DNA from: Anaerolineales bacterium UBA2232
GTDB taxonomy: Bacteria; Chloroflexota; Anaerolineae; UBA2200
Length of the DNA: 9,484 nt
Assembly: GCA_002348045.1 (NCBI GenBank)
Contig: DDYO01000130.1
Coordinates: 1-9,484, forward strand
Direction of reading: 5' to 3'
Positions within the stretch are counted from its first letter, which is position 1. Each line of letters starts with the position of its first letter. The notes below the pieces were generated by a model that saw nothing but the letters and a program-made list of their open reading frames with translations, searched no databases and was not told the DNA's origin. The translations under genes were made by a program, and so were the position numbers. Below are positions 1 through 6,814 of this stretch, in pieces.

Positions 1-185
1 CGCGGATCAGTGAGGTCGTGGCGCCGGTCGAACCAGGTCGAGGCATCGATACGTGGAGAGCGGTTGCCGCTGTGGCGGGTGCACTGTGCCTAGTGGCAGC
101 CTTGTTGGCCTATTGGCGGGCAAGGGGCAACGCGCAGGCGGACCGCGGGAGTGATAGTCAAGGAGGAGAGGATCCATGGACATAA
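1..185 (+). CDS. C-terminal end of an unrecognised membrane-anchored protein (5' partial)
   Basis: An open frame enters from the left edge (codons in phase with position 3) and stops at TAA 183-185. The last 60 residues are a short polar stretch, one hydrophobic helix (about positions 60-125; AVAAVAGALCLVAALLAYW) and a basic then acidic tail beginning RARG. This is the pattern of a single C-terminal membrane anchor with the tail in the cytoplasm. Codon use resembles the neighbouring genes, with many G/C third positions. The stop lies 10 nt inside the next gene, and that gene's AGGAGG is within this reading frame, so the two are probably co-transcribed and translationally coupled. The family cannot be named from this fragment. 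It shows no methyltransferase or corrinoid motif. Confidence 0.6.
   Translation, partial: RISEVVAPVEPGRGIDTWRAVAAVAGALCLVAALLAYWRARGNAQADRGSDSQGGEDPWT
161..166 (+). promoter_or_regulatory. Ribosome binding site of the corrinoid protein gene
   Basis: A perfect AGGAGG sits 9 nt before ATG 176 and inside the 3' end of the preceding membrane-protein frame. This fixes the start at 176 and supports coupling of the two genes. Confidence 0.8.
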
Positions 186-814
186 AAGCACAGATATTCG
201 AAAGGGTTGTGGAAGGCGATGCGCCCGCGGTCAAGTCCTTGGTCGCACAGGCCATCGCGGAGGGGGTGTCGGCTGAGGAGCTGCTCAACGAGTCGTTGAT
301 AGCTGCCATGAGCGAGGTGGGCTCGCTCTTTGAGCGTAGGGAGTTCTTCGTGCCGGAGATGCTTGTGGCCGCTCGTGCCATGAAGGCCGGGGTTGAGTTG
401 CTCAAGCCCATTCTGGCGGACACAGGTGTACAACCCATTGGCACGGTTGTCATGGGGACCGTGGCAGGAGACCTTCACGACATCGGCAAGAACCTGGTGG
501 TCATGATGCTGGAGGGCGCAGGTTTTCGGGTTATCGATGTGGGGGTGGATGTCACTCCAGACAAGTTCGTTCTGGCCGCTCGTGAGCATTCAGCGGATAT
601 CGTAGGCATGTCGGCGTTGCTGACCACGACCATGGTGGCTATGAAATCCGTGATTGATGCCCTGGACCAAGCGGGCCTGCGCCCGTCGGTCAGTGTGATG
701 GTTGGCGGGGCACCAGTGACTCAGCGGTTTGCCGATGAGATCGGAGCGGACCACTATGGCCAAGACGCGAGCGCGGCGGTGCGGGCAGCCAAGGCGGCGC
801 TGGCCAGCCGGTGA
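176..814 (+). CDS. Corrinoid (B12-binding) protein of a methyltransferase system, MtaC/MtbC/MttC-like
   Basis: The 212-residue product has the two-domain layout of methyl-carrying corrinoid proteins. Residues 1-85 form the four-helix cap (B12-binding-2), and 87-212 form the Rossmann-like cobalamin domain. The cobalamin motif is intact: Asp99, His101 and Gly104 in DLHDIGKNLV, where the histidine is the lower cobalt ligand. SALLTT (146-151) and the glycine pair 177-178 in VGGAPVT, which hold the nucleotide tail, are also present. In this family the protein shuttles a methyl group from a substrate-specific methyltransferase (methanol, methylamines, methoxy compounds or betaines) to an acceptor methyltransferase. 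It is soluble and cytoplasmic. The length is typical (about 210 aa). No partner methyltransferase lies in the window, so the substrate cannot be given. It overlaps a membrane-protein gene upstream and is followed by a 131-nt gap before the aldolase. The family call is firm; the subfamily is open. Confidence 0.93.
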   Translation: MDIKAQIFERVVEGDAPAVKSLVAQAIAEGVSAEELLNESLIAAMSEVGSLFERREFFVPEMLVAARAMKAGVELLKPILADTGVQPIGTVVMGTVAGDLHDIGKNLVVMMLEGAGFRVIDVGVDVTPDKFVLAAREHSADIVGMSALLTTTMVAMKSVIDALDQAGLRPSVSVMVGGAPVTQRFADEIGADHYGQDASAAVRAAKAALASR

Positions 815-933
815 CCCTCACCCGGTAGGGTGTCGCGCACGTGGCGATGGCCTTCAATGAGAGCCTAAGGGTTTGGTGCAGCCAATCGGCTATCCGGCTG
901 AGATTGCAGCTGTGCGAGTGTCCTATCAACATT

Positions 934-939
934 AGGAGG
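934..939 (+). promoter_or_regulatory. Ribosome binding site that sets the aldolase start
   Basis: AGGAGG lies 6 nt before GTG 946 and 12 nt before the in-frame ATG 952. The frame stays open back to about 841, but that part has no family similarity and no ribosome site, so the start is 946 (or 952). Confidence 0.75.
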
Positions 940-945
940 ACTGCG

Positions 946-1708
946 GTGGAGATGCGAAACCGGACCAAAGAGAAGTTACAGGCTGGGCAGACGACCATTG
1001 GTGCGTGGGTGAACTTTGGGACACCGGATTCGCCCGAGATCATGGCCCACATGGGCCTGGACTGGCTGGTTTTTGACACTGAACATGGGCCTTGGAGCCT
1101 GGAGACCGTGCAGCAGCAAATTCAGGCTATCTCGGCGACGCAGGTCACTCCAATTGTGCGGGTGGCTTGGAACGACATTGTGATGATCAAGCGGGCGTTG
1201 GATATTGGGGCGATGGGCGTCGTTGTGCCTTGGGTGAACAACAAGGAAGAGGCGATGCGGGCGGTGCAGGCTGCCAAGTATCCCCCCATGGGCAATCGCG
1301 GGTGTGGCCCGCGACGCGCGTCGATGTTCGGCGCTGCAGCGCGACTATGTTCACATGGCGAATGACCTGACGATGGTGATAGCCCAAATCGAGACCCTCC
1401 ACGCAGTAGACAATCTGGAGGAGATCGTGTCGGTTCCTGGTTTGGACGCCATCTTTGTGGGTCCCGAGGATTTGGCTGCCTCCCAGGGACTGCTGGGTAT
1501 GAAGGGAGATCCCCGCAACCTGGAGGCTATACAGCGCATCTTGAGCATCGGCAAGTCGCACCACATGCCGGTGGGAATCTATGGCATGGGCCCTGACACG
1601 ATCAAGGAGCATGTTGATCAGGGGTTCCTGTTCGTCACGATTGGCAGTGACATGAGCTTTATGCAACTCGGACTGCGTGATGTCTTGGGGCGGATCGGTC
1701 GCCAGTAG
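946..1708 (+). pseudogene. HpcH/HpaI-family 2-oxo acid aldolase, interrupted by a one-base frameshift
   Basis: Two adjoining frames together make one complete HpcH/HpaI (class II, metal-dependent) aldolase. Frame 1 from GTG 946 gives the N-terminal half: FDTEHGP with the catalytic-base region His47, IVRV with Arg72, then YPPMGNRGCGPRRASMFG. The match then jumps to frame 2 at about 1333-1343, giving DYVHMAND, the metal-ligand glutamate in IAQIET, the metal-ligand aspartate in DAIFVGPEDLAAS, and stop TAG 1706-1708. Dropping one base gives about 253 residues, the family's usual size. Such enzymes reversibly cleave 4-hydroxy-2-oxo acids to pyruvate (or a related oxo acid) plus an aldehyde. As written, frame 1 runs on to a stop just after 1360 and loses both metal ligands. 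The downstream frame has only a GTG at 1304 without a ribosome site. The break may be a real mutation or a sequence error; all key residues outside it are intact, which favours a recent event or an error. The transaminase follows after 33 nt. Confidence 0.85.
1331..1342. repeat. 12-nt perfect palindrome at the aldolase frame break
   Basis: GCGCTGCAGCGC equals its own reverse complement. The change of reading frame in the aldolase must fall between about 1333 and 1343, so within this palindrome. Such sites form hairpins and can cause both polymerase slippage and base-calling errors. Confidence 0.8.
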
Positions 1709-1741
1709 GCGGATGTTCGGGCGGAGAGGAGATTGCTGAGT

Positions 1742-2944
1742 ATGTCGGAAACCCCTATCTTGATGATACCTGGGCCAACCGAGTTCCCATGGCGGATAAT
1801 TCGAGCCATGATGCGGCCGTCGGTGGCTCACTATGACCCCAAGTTCAACCTGGATGTCTTGGACGAGACTTGCAAAGGCTTGCAGAGAGTGTTCCAGACG
1901 GCGAATCAGGTCATAGTTCTGCCTGGGTCAGGTCGGGTCGGCGTTGAGTCAGCGATCATCAGCATCGTTGAGCCTGGGGATCGGGTCTTGGCGGTAGTGG
2001 GTGGCATCTTTGGCCGGTGGATGATGGAGATCGCCCAGCGGGTGGGCGCCGACGTCACCGAGTTCGCTGTGGAGTGGGGCAAGGCCATTGACATGTCCAA
2101 ACTGGACACGGTCCTGGCCGCGGGCAACTACAAAGCGGTTCTGGCCGTCCACAATGAGAGCTCTACGGGAGCCATGTATCCGGTCCGAGAAATCGGTGAG
2201 CTGGTGCGCCGGTACGGAGCCCTGTACGTTGTTGATGCTGTCTCTTCACTGGGCGGCGCGAATCTTGAAACCGACGAGTGGGGGATCGACCTGGTAGCCA
2301 CGGCATCGCAAAAATGCTTCTGCGTGCCTGCAGGCCTGGCTATGGTTTCGATCAGCGATCGAGCCTGGAAGGCCATGGAGGCTCGCCAGAAGCCCGCCGT
2401 CAGTTTCTCGCTGGACTTGCTCAAGTGGAAGAGGATGTGGATTGCCAAGGAGAACGGTGGACTGGAAGTCTTTGGCTATCGGCGTCAGCCGTTCTCCATG
2501 CCGGTGTACCTGGTGTATGCCCTGCAAGAAGGCGTGGCGATGATCCTGGAGGAGGGATTGCAGGAGCGATTCAAACGGCACCTGGTCGCTGCGGAAGCTG
2601 TGAGGGCGGGTCTGCAGGAGATCGGGCTGGAGTTGTACGTGGATGCATCGGTCGTTTCGCCAACTCTAACCGCGGTGCGCAACCCTCCAGGGATTGTGGA
2701 TGCCCAGGTGCGCCGGATCATGGAAACACAATACGGTATCTCTATCACCGGAGGTCTGGAGCAGCAGGCCGGCAAGGCGATGCGCATCGGGCACATGGGC
2801 ATGACCGCGGCTGCCCAGTATGTTCTGCCCACTATGGTGGCGTTGGAGAACGCGCTGGCTGAGGTTGGGTACCAGTTTGAGTACGGACGGGGCGTGGATG
2901 CTGCACGCCGAGTGTTTGCGCGGCACCGCCAGGTCGCTCCCTAA
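1742..2944 (+). CDS. Class V PLP aminotransferase, alanine-glyoxylate / serine-pyruvate type
   Basis: The 400-residue product belongs to fold-type I, class V transaminases and is full length. It opens with MIPGPTEFP, the substrate-side entry motif of this group. It has PGSGRVGVES (61-70), the phosphate/ring-stacking region, then HNESSTG (137-143), VVDAVSSLGG with Asp165 bonding the PLP nitrogen, and TASQKCF with Lys191 as the Schiff-base lysine. RIGHMG near the C-terminus supplies Arg348 for the substrate carboxylate. Family members transfer the amino group of alanine or serine to glyoxylate or another 2-oxo acid, in the cytosol. The start is taken as ATG 1742, 10 nt after AGGAG (1727-1731); an in-frame TTG at 1733 is only 1 nt from it. 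It follows the aldolase by 33 nt, so the two may handle a common pyruvate/glyoxylate-type intermediate (inference). Substrate preference cannot be fixed from sequence; phosphonate or purine-pathway transaminases are related alternatives. Confidence 0.93.
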   Translation: MSETPILMIPGPTEFPWRIIRAMMRPSVAHYDPKFNLDVLDETCKGLQRVFQTANQVIVLPGSGRVGVESAIISIVEPGDRVLAVVGGIFGRWMMEIAQRVGADVTEFAVEWGKAIDMSKLDTVLAAGNYKAVLAVHNESSTGAMYPVREIGELVRRYGALYVVDAVSSLGGANLETDEWGIDLVATASQKCFCVPAGLAMVSISDRAWKAMEARQKPAVSFSLDLLKWKRMWIAKENGGLEVFGYRRQPFSMPVYLVYALQEGVAMILEEGLQERFKRHLVAAEAVRAGLQEIGLELYVDASVVSPTLTAVRNPPGIVDAQVRRIMETQYGISITGGLEQQAGKAMRIGHMGMTAAAQYVLPTMVALENALAEVGYQFEYGRGVDAARRVFARHRQVAP

Positions 2945-3030
2945 GGCTGCTCCTGGCGTCGAGTCCTGGGGCGGCGCCTATCTTGAGTCACCGCACTATG
3001 TCGTCAGGGGCGGGATGCGGGCCCTGTGGC

Positions 3031-3693
3031 CTATGAAGCTGGTGGCCTGCAAGCTTGGGGCACGCCAGCTTGTGCCAACAGGGTGAGGAACTCTGACAGC
3101 ATCATCGCTGTGGCTCCCCAGATACGATGGCTACCAATGCCGTAGTAGGGCACCTGGAACTCGATTCCATCCCGCAGGTGCATCTCGATGTGCTTGCTGC
3201 TGGGGTTCATTAGCGCGTCGAGGGGAGCCTCGACGACCTCGGATACCTCGCGGGGATCAGGTTGCCACCGGCTGGGCTGAGGCAGGTAGCCTACGTAGGG
3301 GTAGACGCAGAATTGGCTGGGTGGGACGTAGAGGGGAGTCAATTGCCCCAAGACCTCCACCGCTGCCGCTGATATCCCGAGCTCCTCTTCGGTTTCCCTC
3401 AACGCAGTTGCTCGGAAATCCGCATCATGTGGCTCGCAGGCCCCGCCTGGAAACGAGATCTGACCGCGATGCGTGTGAACCGTATCGGCGCGGCAGGTAA
3501 GGGGCACCATTAACTGGTCGCCTACCTGCACCAGCAGCAGGAGTACGGCGCCCTCCTTCGGGCAGGGTCGTGGCAGGTCGGCACGGTCGCCGGGTCGCGG
3601 TCGCACAGCCATGAGCAGCTGGGCTGCTCGTCCGGGGAGCGGCCTGCGCAGCGCACGCCGCACGGCGTCGATGGTCAGTTGGGCCTGGCTCAT
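3031..3693 (-). CDS. NUDIX hydrolase, probable coenzyme A diphosphatase (NudL-like)
   Basis: The 220-residue product carries a NUDIX box at about 83-107: FPGG, then ATALRETEEELGI with the metal-binding REtEEE glutamates at 100-104. Before it, the segment from PLTCRA to RGQISFPGG (64-84) matches the extended NuCoA signature that separates CoA diphosphatases from other NUDIX proteins. Members cleave CoA and acyl-CoA to 3',5'-ADP and phosphopantetheine. Length and the C-terminal hydrophobic helix region (WGATAMMLSEFLTLL) are typical. An upstream ATG (3768) would add 25 residues with no family character. ATG 3693 is preferred because the family homology begins there and because a TACAAT box lies 6 nt before it. 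There is no Shine-Dalgarno sequence. The gene is convergent with the transaminase and separated from the glucosidase by about 570 nt, so it is probably its own transcription unit. Confidence 0.9.
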   Translation of the reverse strand: MSQAQLTIDAVRRALRRPLPGRAAQLLMAVRPRPGDRADLPRPCPKEGAVLLLLVQVGDQLMVPLTCRADTVHTHRGQISFPGGACEPHDADFRATALRETEEELGISAAAVEVLGQLTPLYVPPSQFCVYPYVGYLPQPSRWQPDPREVSEVVEAPLDALMNPSSKHIEMHLRDGIEFQVPYYGIGSHRIWGATAMMLSEFLTLLAQAGVPQACRPPAS

Positions 3694-3699
3694 GGCGCC

Positions 3700-3728
3700 A
3701 TTGTACTCGCAGGTTTGACGCTGCCCAA
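3700..3728 (-). promoter_or_regulatory. Candidate promoter for a leaderless NUDIX transcript
   Basis: On the minus strand a TACAAT -10 box (3705-3700) lies 6 nt before the A of ATG 3693. With a 17-nt spacer, a weak -35 TTGGGC (3728-3723) precedes it. Transcription would begin at or next to the start codon, which explains the absence of a ribosome site. The -10 is good (5 of 6 to consensus) and the -35 matches only its TTG. Confidence 0.5.
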
Positions 3729-3846
3729 ATCTTGCCAGCCTGGGCAGGATGCGACTGTCGCAGCACATGTCCGCCCGATCGATCTACCCGGCCGCACTGC
3801 ACGAACCCTGTGACATGAGGCGTCTGGAGAGAGCAATCCCCCCAAA

Positions 3847-4266
3847 GTGCGCATCAAGCTGGACGGTGACGATTCTCAGACAGACGAACTTGTCCGAGGA
3901 ACTCGGGGCACGGGCGGCGGTTACATGGTGCCCCGCGCCGATCCATTGCGGAACCAGGCTGACTACCTGGTGCATCAGACAACTGGTTATCTGAAGGCAC
4001 TGGACCTGGAAACGCCTCGGGTGCTGGCGCTGCGCCTGTCCGCCCGACAGAGCTGCATCTGCAACCGCAACGTCTGGCTGTTTCTCCGGGAGACTGAGGC
4101 CAGTCCGGTTCGAGTGGACGGAGACAATGCCATGGATCCACAGCGTCGCAGTCGTGCCGGCACGGTGCAGCTGTGCGACGAGGGTCCTCAAGGTGCTGGT
4201 GGCGTTGGCGCCCGAGTTTGTCGATTGCCGGGCAAGGTCCTGATACGGTCCGGCCGCTGCTCATGA
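3847..4266 (+). CDS. Doubtful hypothetical ORF in the 3729-4260 gap
   Basis: The stretch between the NUDIX promoter and the end of the glucosidase (about 530 nt) has no gene I recognise. Its best candidate is this plus-strand frame of 139 residues from GTG 3847. The first 90 codons are fairly rich in G/C third positions and CTG/GTG codons, and it ends in a TCATGA that also holds the glucosidase stop, giving a 6-nt tail-to-tail overlap. Against it: no ribosome site near GTG, no family similarity, and a glycine/arginine-rich, low-complexity second half. A minus-strand frame starting with an ATGA overlap on the glucosidase stop (4264 down to 3854) is proline/arginine/cysteine-rich and looks less like a protein. 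A small hairpin (CCGAG-GAA-CTCGG, 3894-3906) is the only local structure noticed. The whole gap may be non-coding or a decayed gene. Confidence 0.2.
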   Translation: MRIKLDGDDSQTDELVRGTRGTGGGYMVPRADPLRNQADYLVHQTTGYLKALDLETPRVLALRLSARQSCICNRNVWLFLRETEASPVRVDGDNAMDPQRRSRAGTVQLCDEGPQGAGGVGARVCRLPGKVLIRSGRCS

Positions 4267-6447
4267 CCAGCGAAGATCGGGTTCAGGGGCCGTCTTGAAC
4301 GTAAGCAGTTGGCGCTCTGCGTCATACTGCGCTGGTAACGCTTGGCCATTGGCGCAAACCGCCTCGGGCCGTTGGGATAAGCCGTGGATATGCCACTCCC
4401 AGCCCCGCGTGGGAGAAGCGAAATCGCCTTGGCCATGACATGTGATGGCCGCGCCAGTGGGCGTTGCGGCGTTGCAGTCAAAGCCAGTGAGGCGGAAGGC
4501 GCCGGCTTCGTGGGCCAGGGAGTGACCGTCATCCTGGTACAGCCAGCTCTCGTTTTGCCCCGGGTAGACGTGCAAGATGAGGCGGTCTGGTGGGGCCTGG
4601 CCAGTGTGCTGCATGAGCGGCCAGGTGGGTAGTACCGAGCCGCCTCGGACGAATGGAGGTATGCGATGCAGGGGAGCGGCGACGGACAGACGCAGGGGAC
4701 CCTCGTAGCTCCGGTCGGTCCAATAATCGTACCACCGGCCCTTTGGCAGGTAGACCTGTCGGCTGTCAGCGCCGGCTTGAACTATGGGAGCGACCAGCAG
4801 GGTATCGCCGCAGAGGAACTGGTCATCAATTGTGTGGGCGGTCGGCTCATTGCAAGCTTCAAAGAACAGCGGCCTCGCGATTGGTACCCCGGTCTGGGTG
4901 CTTTGCCACACGGCGGTGTACAAGTAGGGAAGCAGGCGATAGCGGAGCTCAATGGCTGCCCGGTTGTGACTGAGGTAGGGCTCGCCAAATGCCCATGGTT
5001 CCTGGTCACGGGTGCCCCAGGCGGAGTGGTTGCGGAATAGCGGCAGGAAGGCGCCCATCTGCATCCAGCGGACCAGCAGTTCGGCATCACAGTCTCCCGC
5101 AAAGCCGCCGATGTCGGGTCCTACAAAGGACAGTCCCGAAAGCCCCAGCCCCAGGACCATCGGCACCGTGAGGCGCAAGTGATCCCATGTGCTCTGGTTG
5201 TCGCCGGTCCACGAGGTTGCGTGGCGCTGAACGCCCGCCCACCCTGAACGGGTGATGACAAATGGGCGAGCTGCGCTTCTTAGCCGTTGGAGGCCTTCAG
5301 CTGTGGCGCGGGCCATCAGCAGGCCGTAGACATTGTGCAACTCGCTGTGATCCGCACCCACTCCCTCGGCGTCATGGCGGACGCACCCGGCGAGGGTGTC
5401 CGGTCCAGGTCCTTGCACGGTGGGCTCATTCATGTCGTTCCAGATACCATCAACTCCGGCGTCGAGGAGTGGCTTGTGCAAGTCCCCCCACCAGGCGCGA
5501 ACCTCAGGACTGCTAAAGTCCGGAAAGTAGCTCTCTCCTGGCCAGACTGGACCTCCGGCCACCCGACCGTCAGGGTATTGGCAGAAGAAACCCCGTTCAA
5601 GCCCCTTGGCGCAGACGGCGTAATGGGGGTCGGCCTTGATACCGCAATCGATCAGGACCACGGCGCGAAAGCCGTCGGCATGAAGCGCGTCCAGCAGGCC
5701 CTGAGGATCTGGAAACCGTTGAGGGTCCCAGGTAAAGCAGCGGTAACCATCCATATAATGGATGTCCAAATGGATGGTATCACAGGGAATTTGCATGGAC
5801 CTGAAGGCGCGGGCTACTTCCAGGACCCGCGTGGCCGGAAAGTAGCTCCAGCGGCTCTGATGGTAGCCCAGCGCCCAGAGGGGCGGCATCTTCATGCGGC
5901 CAGTCAGGCGAGTGTACAGCTCCACTACTGCTTGTGGCTGTGGCCCGTACAGAAAGTAGTACTGCAACGTGTCGCCTTCGGCAGAATAGGCCAGTCGTTC
6001 CGAGTCCTGCTTGCCGAGATCAAAGATAGCCAGGCGGGGATTATCGTAGAAGAGGCCGTGGGACTGGTCCGCACAACAAACCAGTACAACGGGGATGTTG
6101 AGGTAAAGAGGGTCTTCGCCTGGCGGGTACACCTGGGGATCCTGATTCCACATCACCAGCCGCTGTCCCCGGCGGTCCGTTGGGAGCGCCTTTGCGCCCA
6201 GTCCATACAGGTGTGTATCAGGAGCGAGTCTGGCAACGTGCGCTACTGCCCGCTCAGCCCAGCTGGCAGCCTGGAGGTCCTCGTGGATGACCGTGCCGCT
6301 GCGGTCGACGAAGGCCACGCGGCAGGGATTGCGGTAGACGAGACAGGTTACCTTGTCGGTGCAAAGCGCGATGTGATCGGTGCTCTCCTGAATGGAGTAG
6401 GAGCATGCCGGCCACCGTTGTTCTGGCTGGATCGAGTACGATGGCAA
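4261..6447 (-). CDS. Glycoside hydrolase family 31 alpha-glucosidase (or alpha-xylosidase-type relative)
   Basis: The 728-residue product is a full GH31 enzyme. An N-terminal beta-sandwich (1-180) contains LYGLGAKALPTDRRG (80-94). The (beta/alpha)8 barrel follows from about 188 (PPLWALGYHQSRWSY), with HLDIHYMDGYRCFTW (226-240). The nucleophile Asp338 is in GIWNDMNEP, and the acid/base Asp416 is in SWTGDN after ITRSGWAG. FRNHSAWGTRDQEPW (471-485) is also canonical. C-terminal beta domains complete it. GH31 enzymes release alpha-linked glucose (or xylose) from the non-reducing end with retention. There is no signal peptide, so it acts in the cytoplasm on imported oligosaccharides. The motif pattern is of the maltase/alpha-glucosidase type rather than sulfoquinovosidase; exact specificity is not readable. 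The only available start is TTG 6447: the frame is closed by TAG 6489-6487 with no ATG or GTG between, and no ribosome site is well placed. It is the last gene of the operon, 39 nt after the small gene. Confidence 0.93.
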   Translation of the reverse strand: MPSYSIQPEQRWPACSYSIQESTDHIALCTDKVTCLVYRNPCRVAFVDRSGTVIHEDLQAASWAERAVAHVARLAPDTHLYGLGAKALPTDRRGQRLVMWNQDPQVYPPGEDPLYLNIPVVLVCCADQSHGLFYDNPRLAIFDLGKQDSERLAYSAEGDTLQYYFLYGPQPQAVVELYTRLTGRMKMPPLWALGYHQSRWSYFPATRVLEVARAFRSMQIPCDTIHLDIHYMDGYRCFTWDPQRFPDPQGLLDALHADGFRAVVLIDCGIKADPHYAVCAKGLERGFFCQYPDGRVAGGPVWPGESYFPDFSSPEVRAWWGDLHKPLLDAGVDGIWNDMNEPTVQGPGPDTLAGCVRHDAEGVGADHSELHNVYGLLMARATAEGLQRLRSAARPFVITRSGWAGVQRHATSWTGDNQSTWDHLRLTVPMVLGLGLSGLSFVGPDIGGFAGDCDAELLVRWMQMGAFLPLFRNHSAWGTRDQEPWAFGEPYLSHNRAAIELRYRLLPYLYTAVWQSTQTGVPIARPLFFEACNEPTAHTIDDQFLCGDTLLVAPIVQAGADSRQVYLPKGRWYDYWTDRSYEGPLRLSVAAPLHRIPPFVRGGSVLPTWPLMQHTGQAPPDRLILHVYPGQNESWLYQDDGHSLAHEAGAFRLTGFDCNAATPTGAAITCHGQGDFASPTRGWEWHIHGLSQRPEAVCANGQALPAQYDAERQLLTFKTAPEPDLRWS

Positions 6448-6486
6448 TGGCGAGGAAGCCGGGGCACCTCTGTCTGCGGTTACGCG

Positions 6487-6801
6487 CTAGGCCTCTGGCG
6501 AAAGGATTGTCACGATAAGGCGCCCATTGGAGCATACGAAGGTAGTCGAGGAATCATCGCCACCGTAGGAGGACACGGCGCCAAGAGGCTGAAACCCAGC
6601 AGAGTCCAGATCGAGCGTCTGCCGTCGGTCTGGCTTGGTGCGCAAGAACCCGGTCAGACCGTCCCATAGTGAGCCGCGGGGATTTCGGCGAAAGCGCGCC
6701 TCGTGGTAGGCGCGACGGAGAGGATAGAGACCAACCTGTGCGGATTTGAGCACGCCCAGGGTGCGGACGCCGAACCAGATGTGTCGGAGCACTGCCAACA
6801 T
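6487..6801 (-). CDS. Small unrecognised protein (104 aa) between the MBL-fold gene and the GH31 gene
   Basis: A minus-strand gene of 104 residues (105 if the adjacent ATG 6804 is used). An AGGAG (6811-6807), which overlaps the intergenic end of the previous gene, is 5 nt before ATG 6801 and 2 nt before ATG 6804, so 6801 is preferred. The open frame extends further upstream to 7095, but that part is a shadow of the MBL-fold gene. The N-terminal 40 residues form a basic amphipathic/hydrophobic segment (MLAVLRHIWFGVRTLGVL and an arginine-rich stretch). The C-terminal half ends in a beta-like FVCSNGRLIVTILSPEA. I recognise no family and no catalytic motif. It might be a peripheral membrane or partner protein of a neighbour (inference). 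Its TAG stop is in the same frame as the downstream glucosidase. It starts 13 nt after the MBL-fold stop, so it is surely co-transcribed. Confidence 0.7.
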   Translation of the reverse strand: MLAVLRHIWFGVRTLGVLKSAQVGLYPLRRAYHEARFRRNPRGSLWDGLTGFLRTKPDRRQTLDLDSAGFQPLGAVSSYGGDDSSTTFVCSNGRLIVTILSPEA

Positions 6802-6814
6802 CATGACTCCTCTC

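Noticed and set aside
819..832. CACCC-GGTA-GGGTG hairpin just after the corrinoid gene, as a terminator
   Set aside because: The stem is only 5 bp and no T-run follows; termination here is not supported.
841..945. N-terminal extension of the aldolase frame back to 841
   Set aside because: The added residues have no family similarity, and AGGAGG at 934-939 points to GTG 946 or ATG 952.
1187..1831. 214-residue minus-strand open frame across the aldolase/transaminase junction
   Set aside because: It lies antisense to two recognised proteins, has histidine/proline-rich random composition and no start signal.
3036..3071. AAGCTGG ... CCAGCTT inverted repeat with an internal CAAGCTTG, as a bidirectional terminator between convergent genes
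   Set aside because: It lies inside the last codons of the NUDIX gene, the loop is 22 nt long, and neither side has a T-run.
4104..4120. GTCC-GGTTCGAGT-GGAC resembling a tRNA T-arm
   Set aside because: The 53-61 pair of a real T-arm would be G-G, and no acceptor stem, anticodon arm or 3' CCA context surrounds it.
5287..6669. 460-residue plus-strand open frame antisense to the GH31 gene
   Set aside because: The minus-strand GH31 protein has full catalytic motifs over the same bases; the antisense frame has no family features and results from G+C-rich codon bias.
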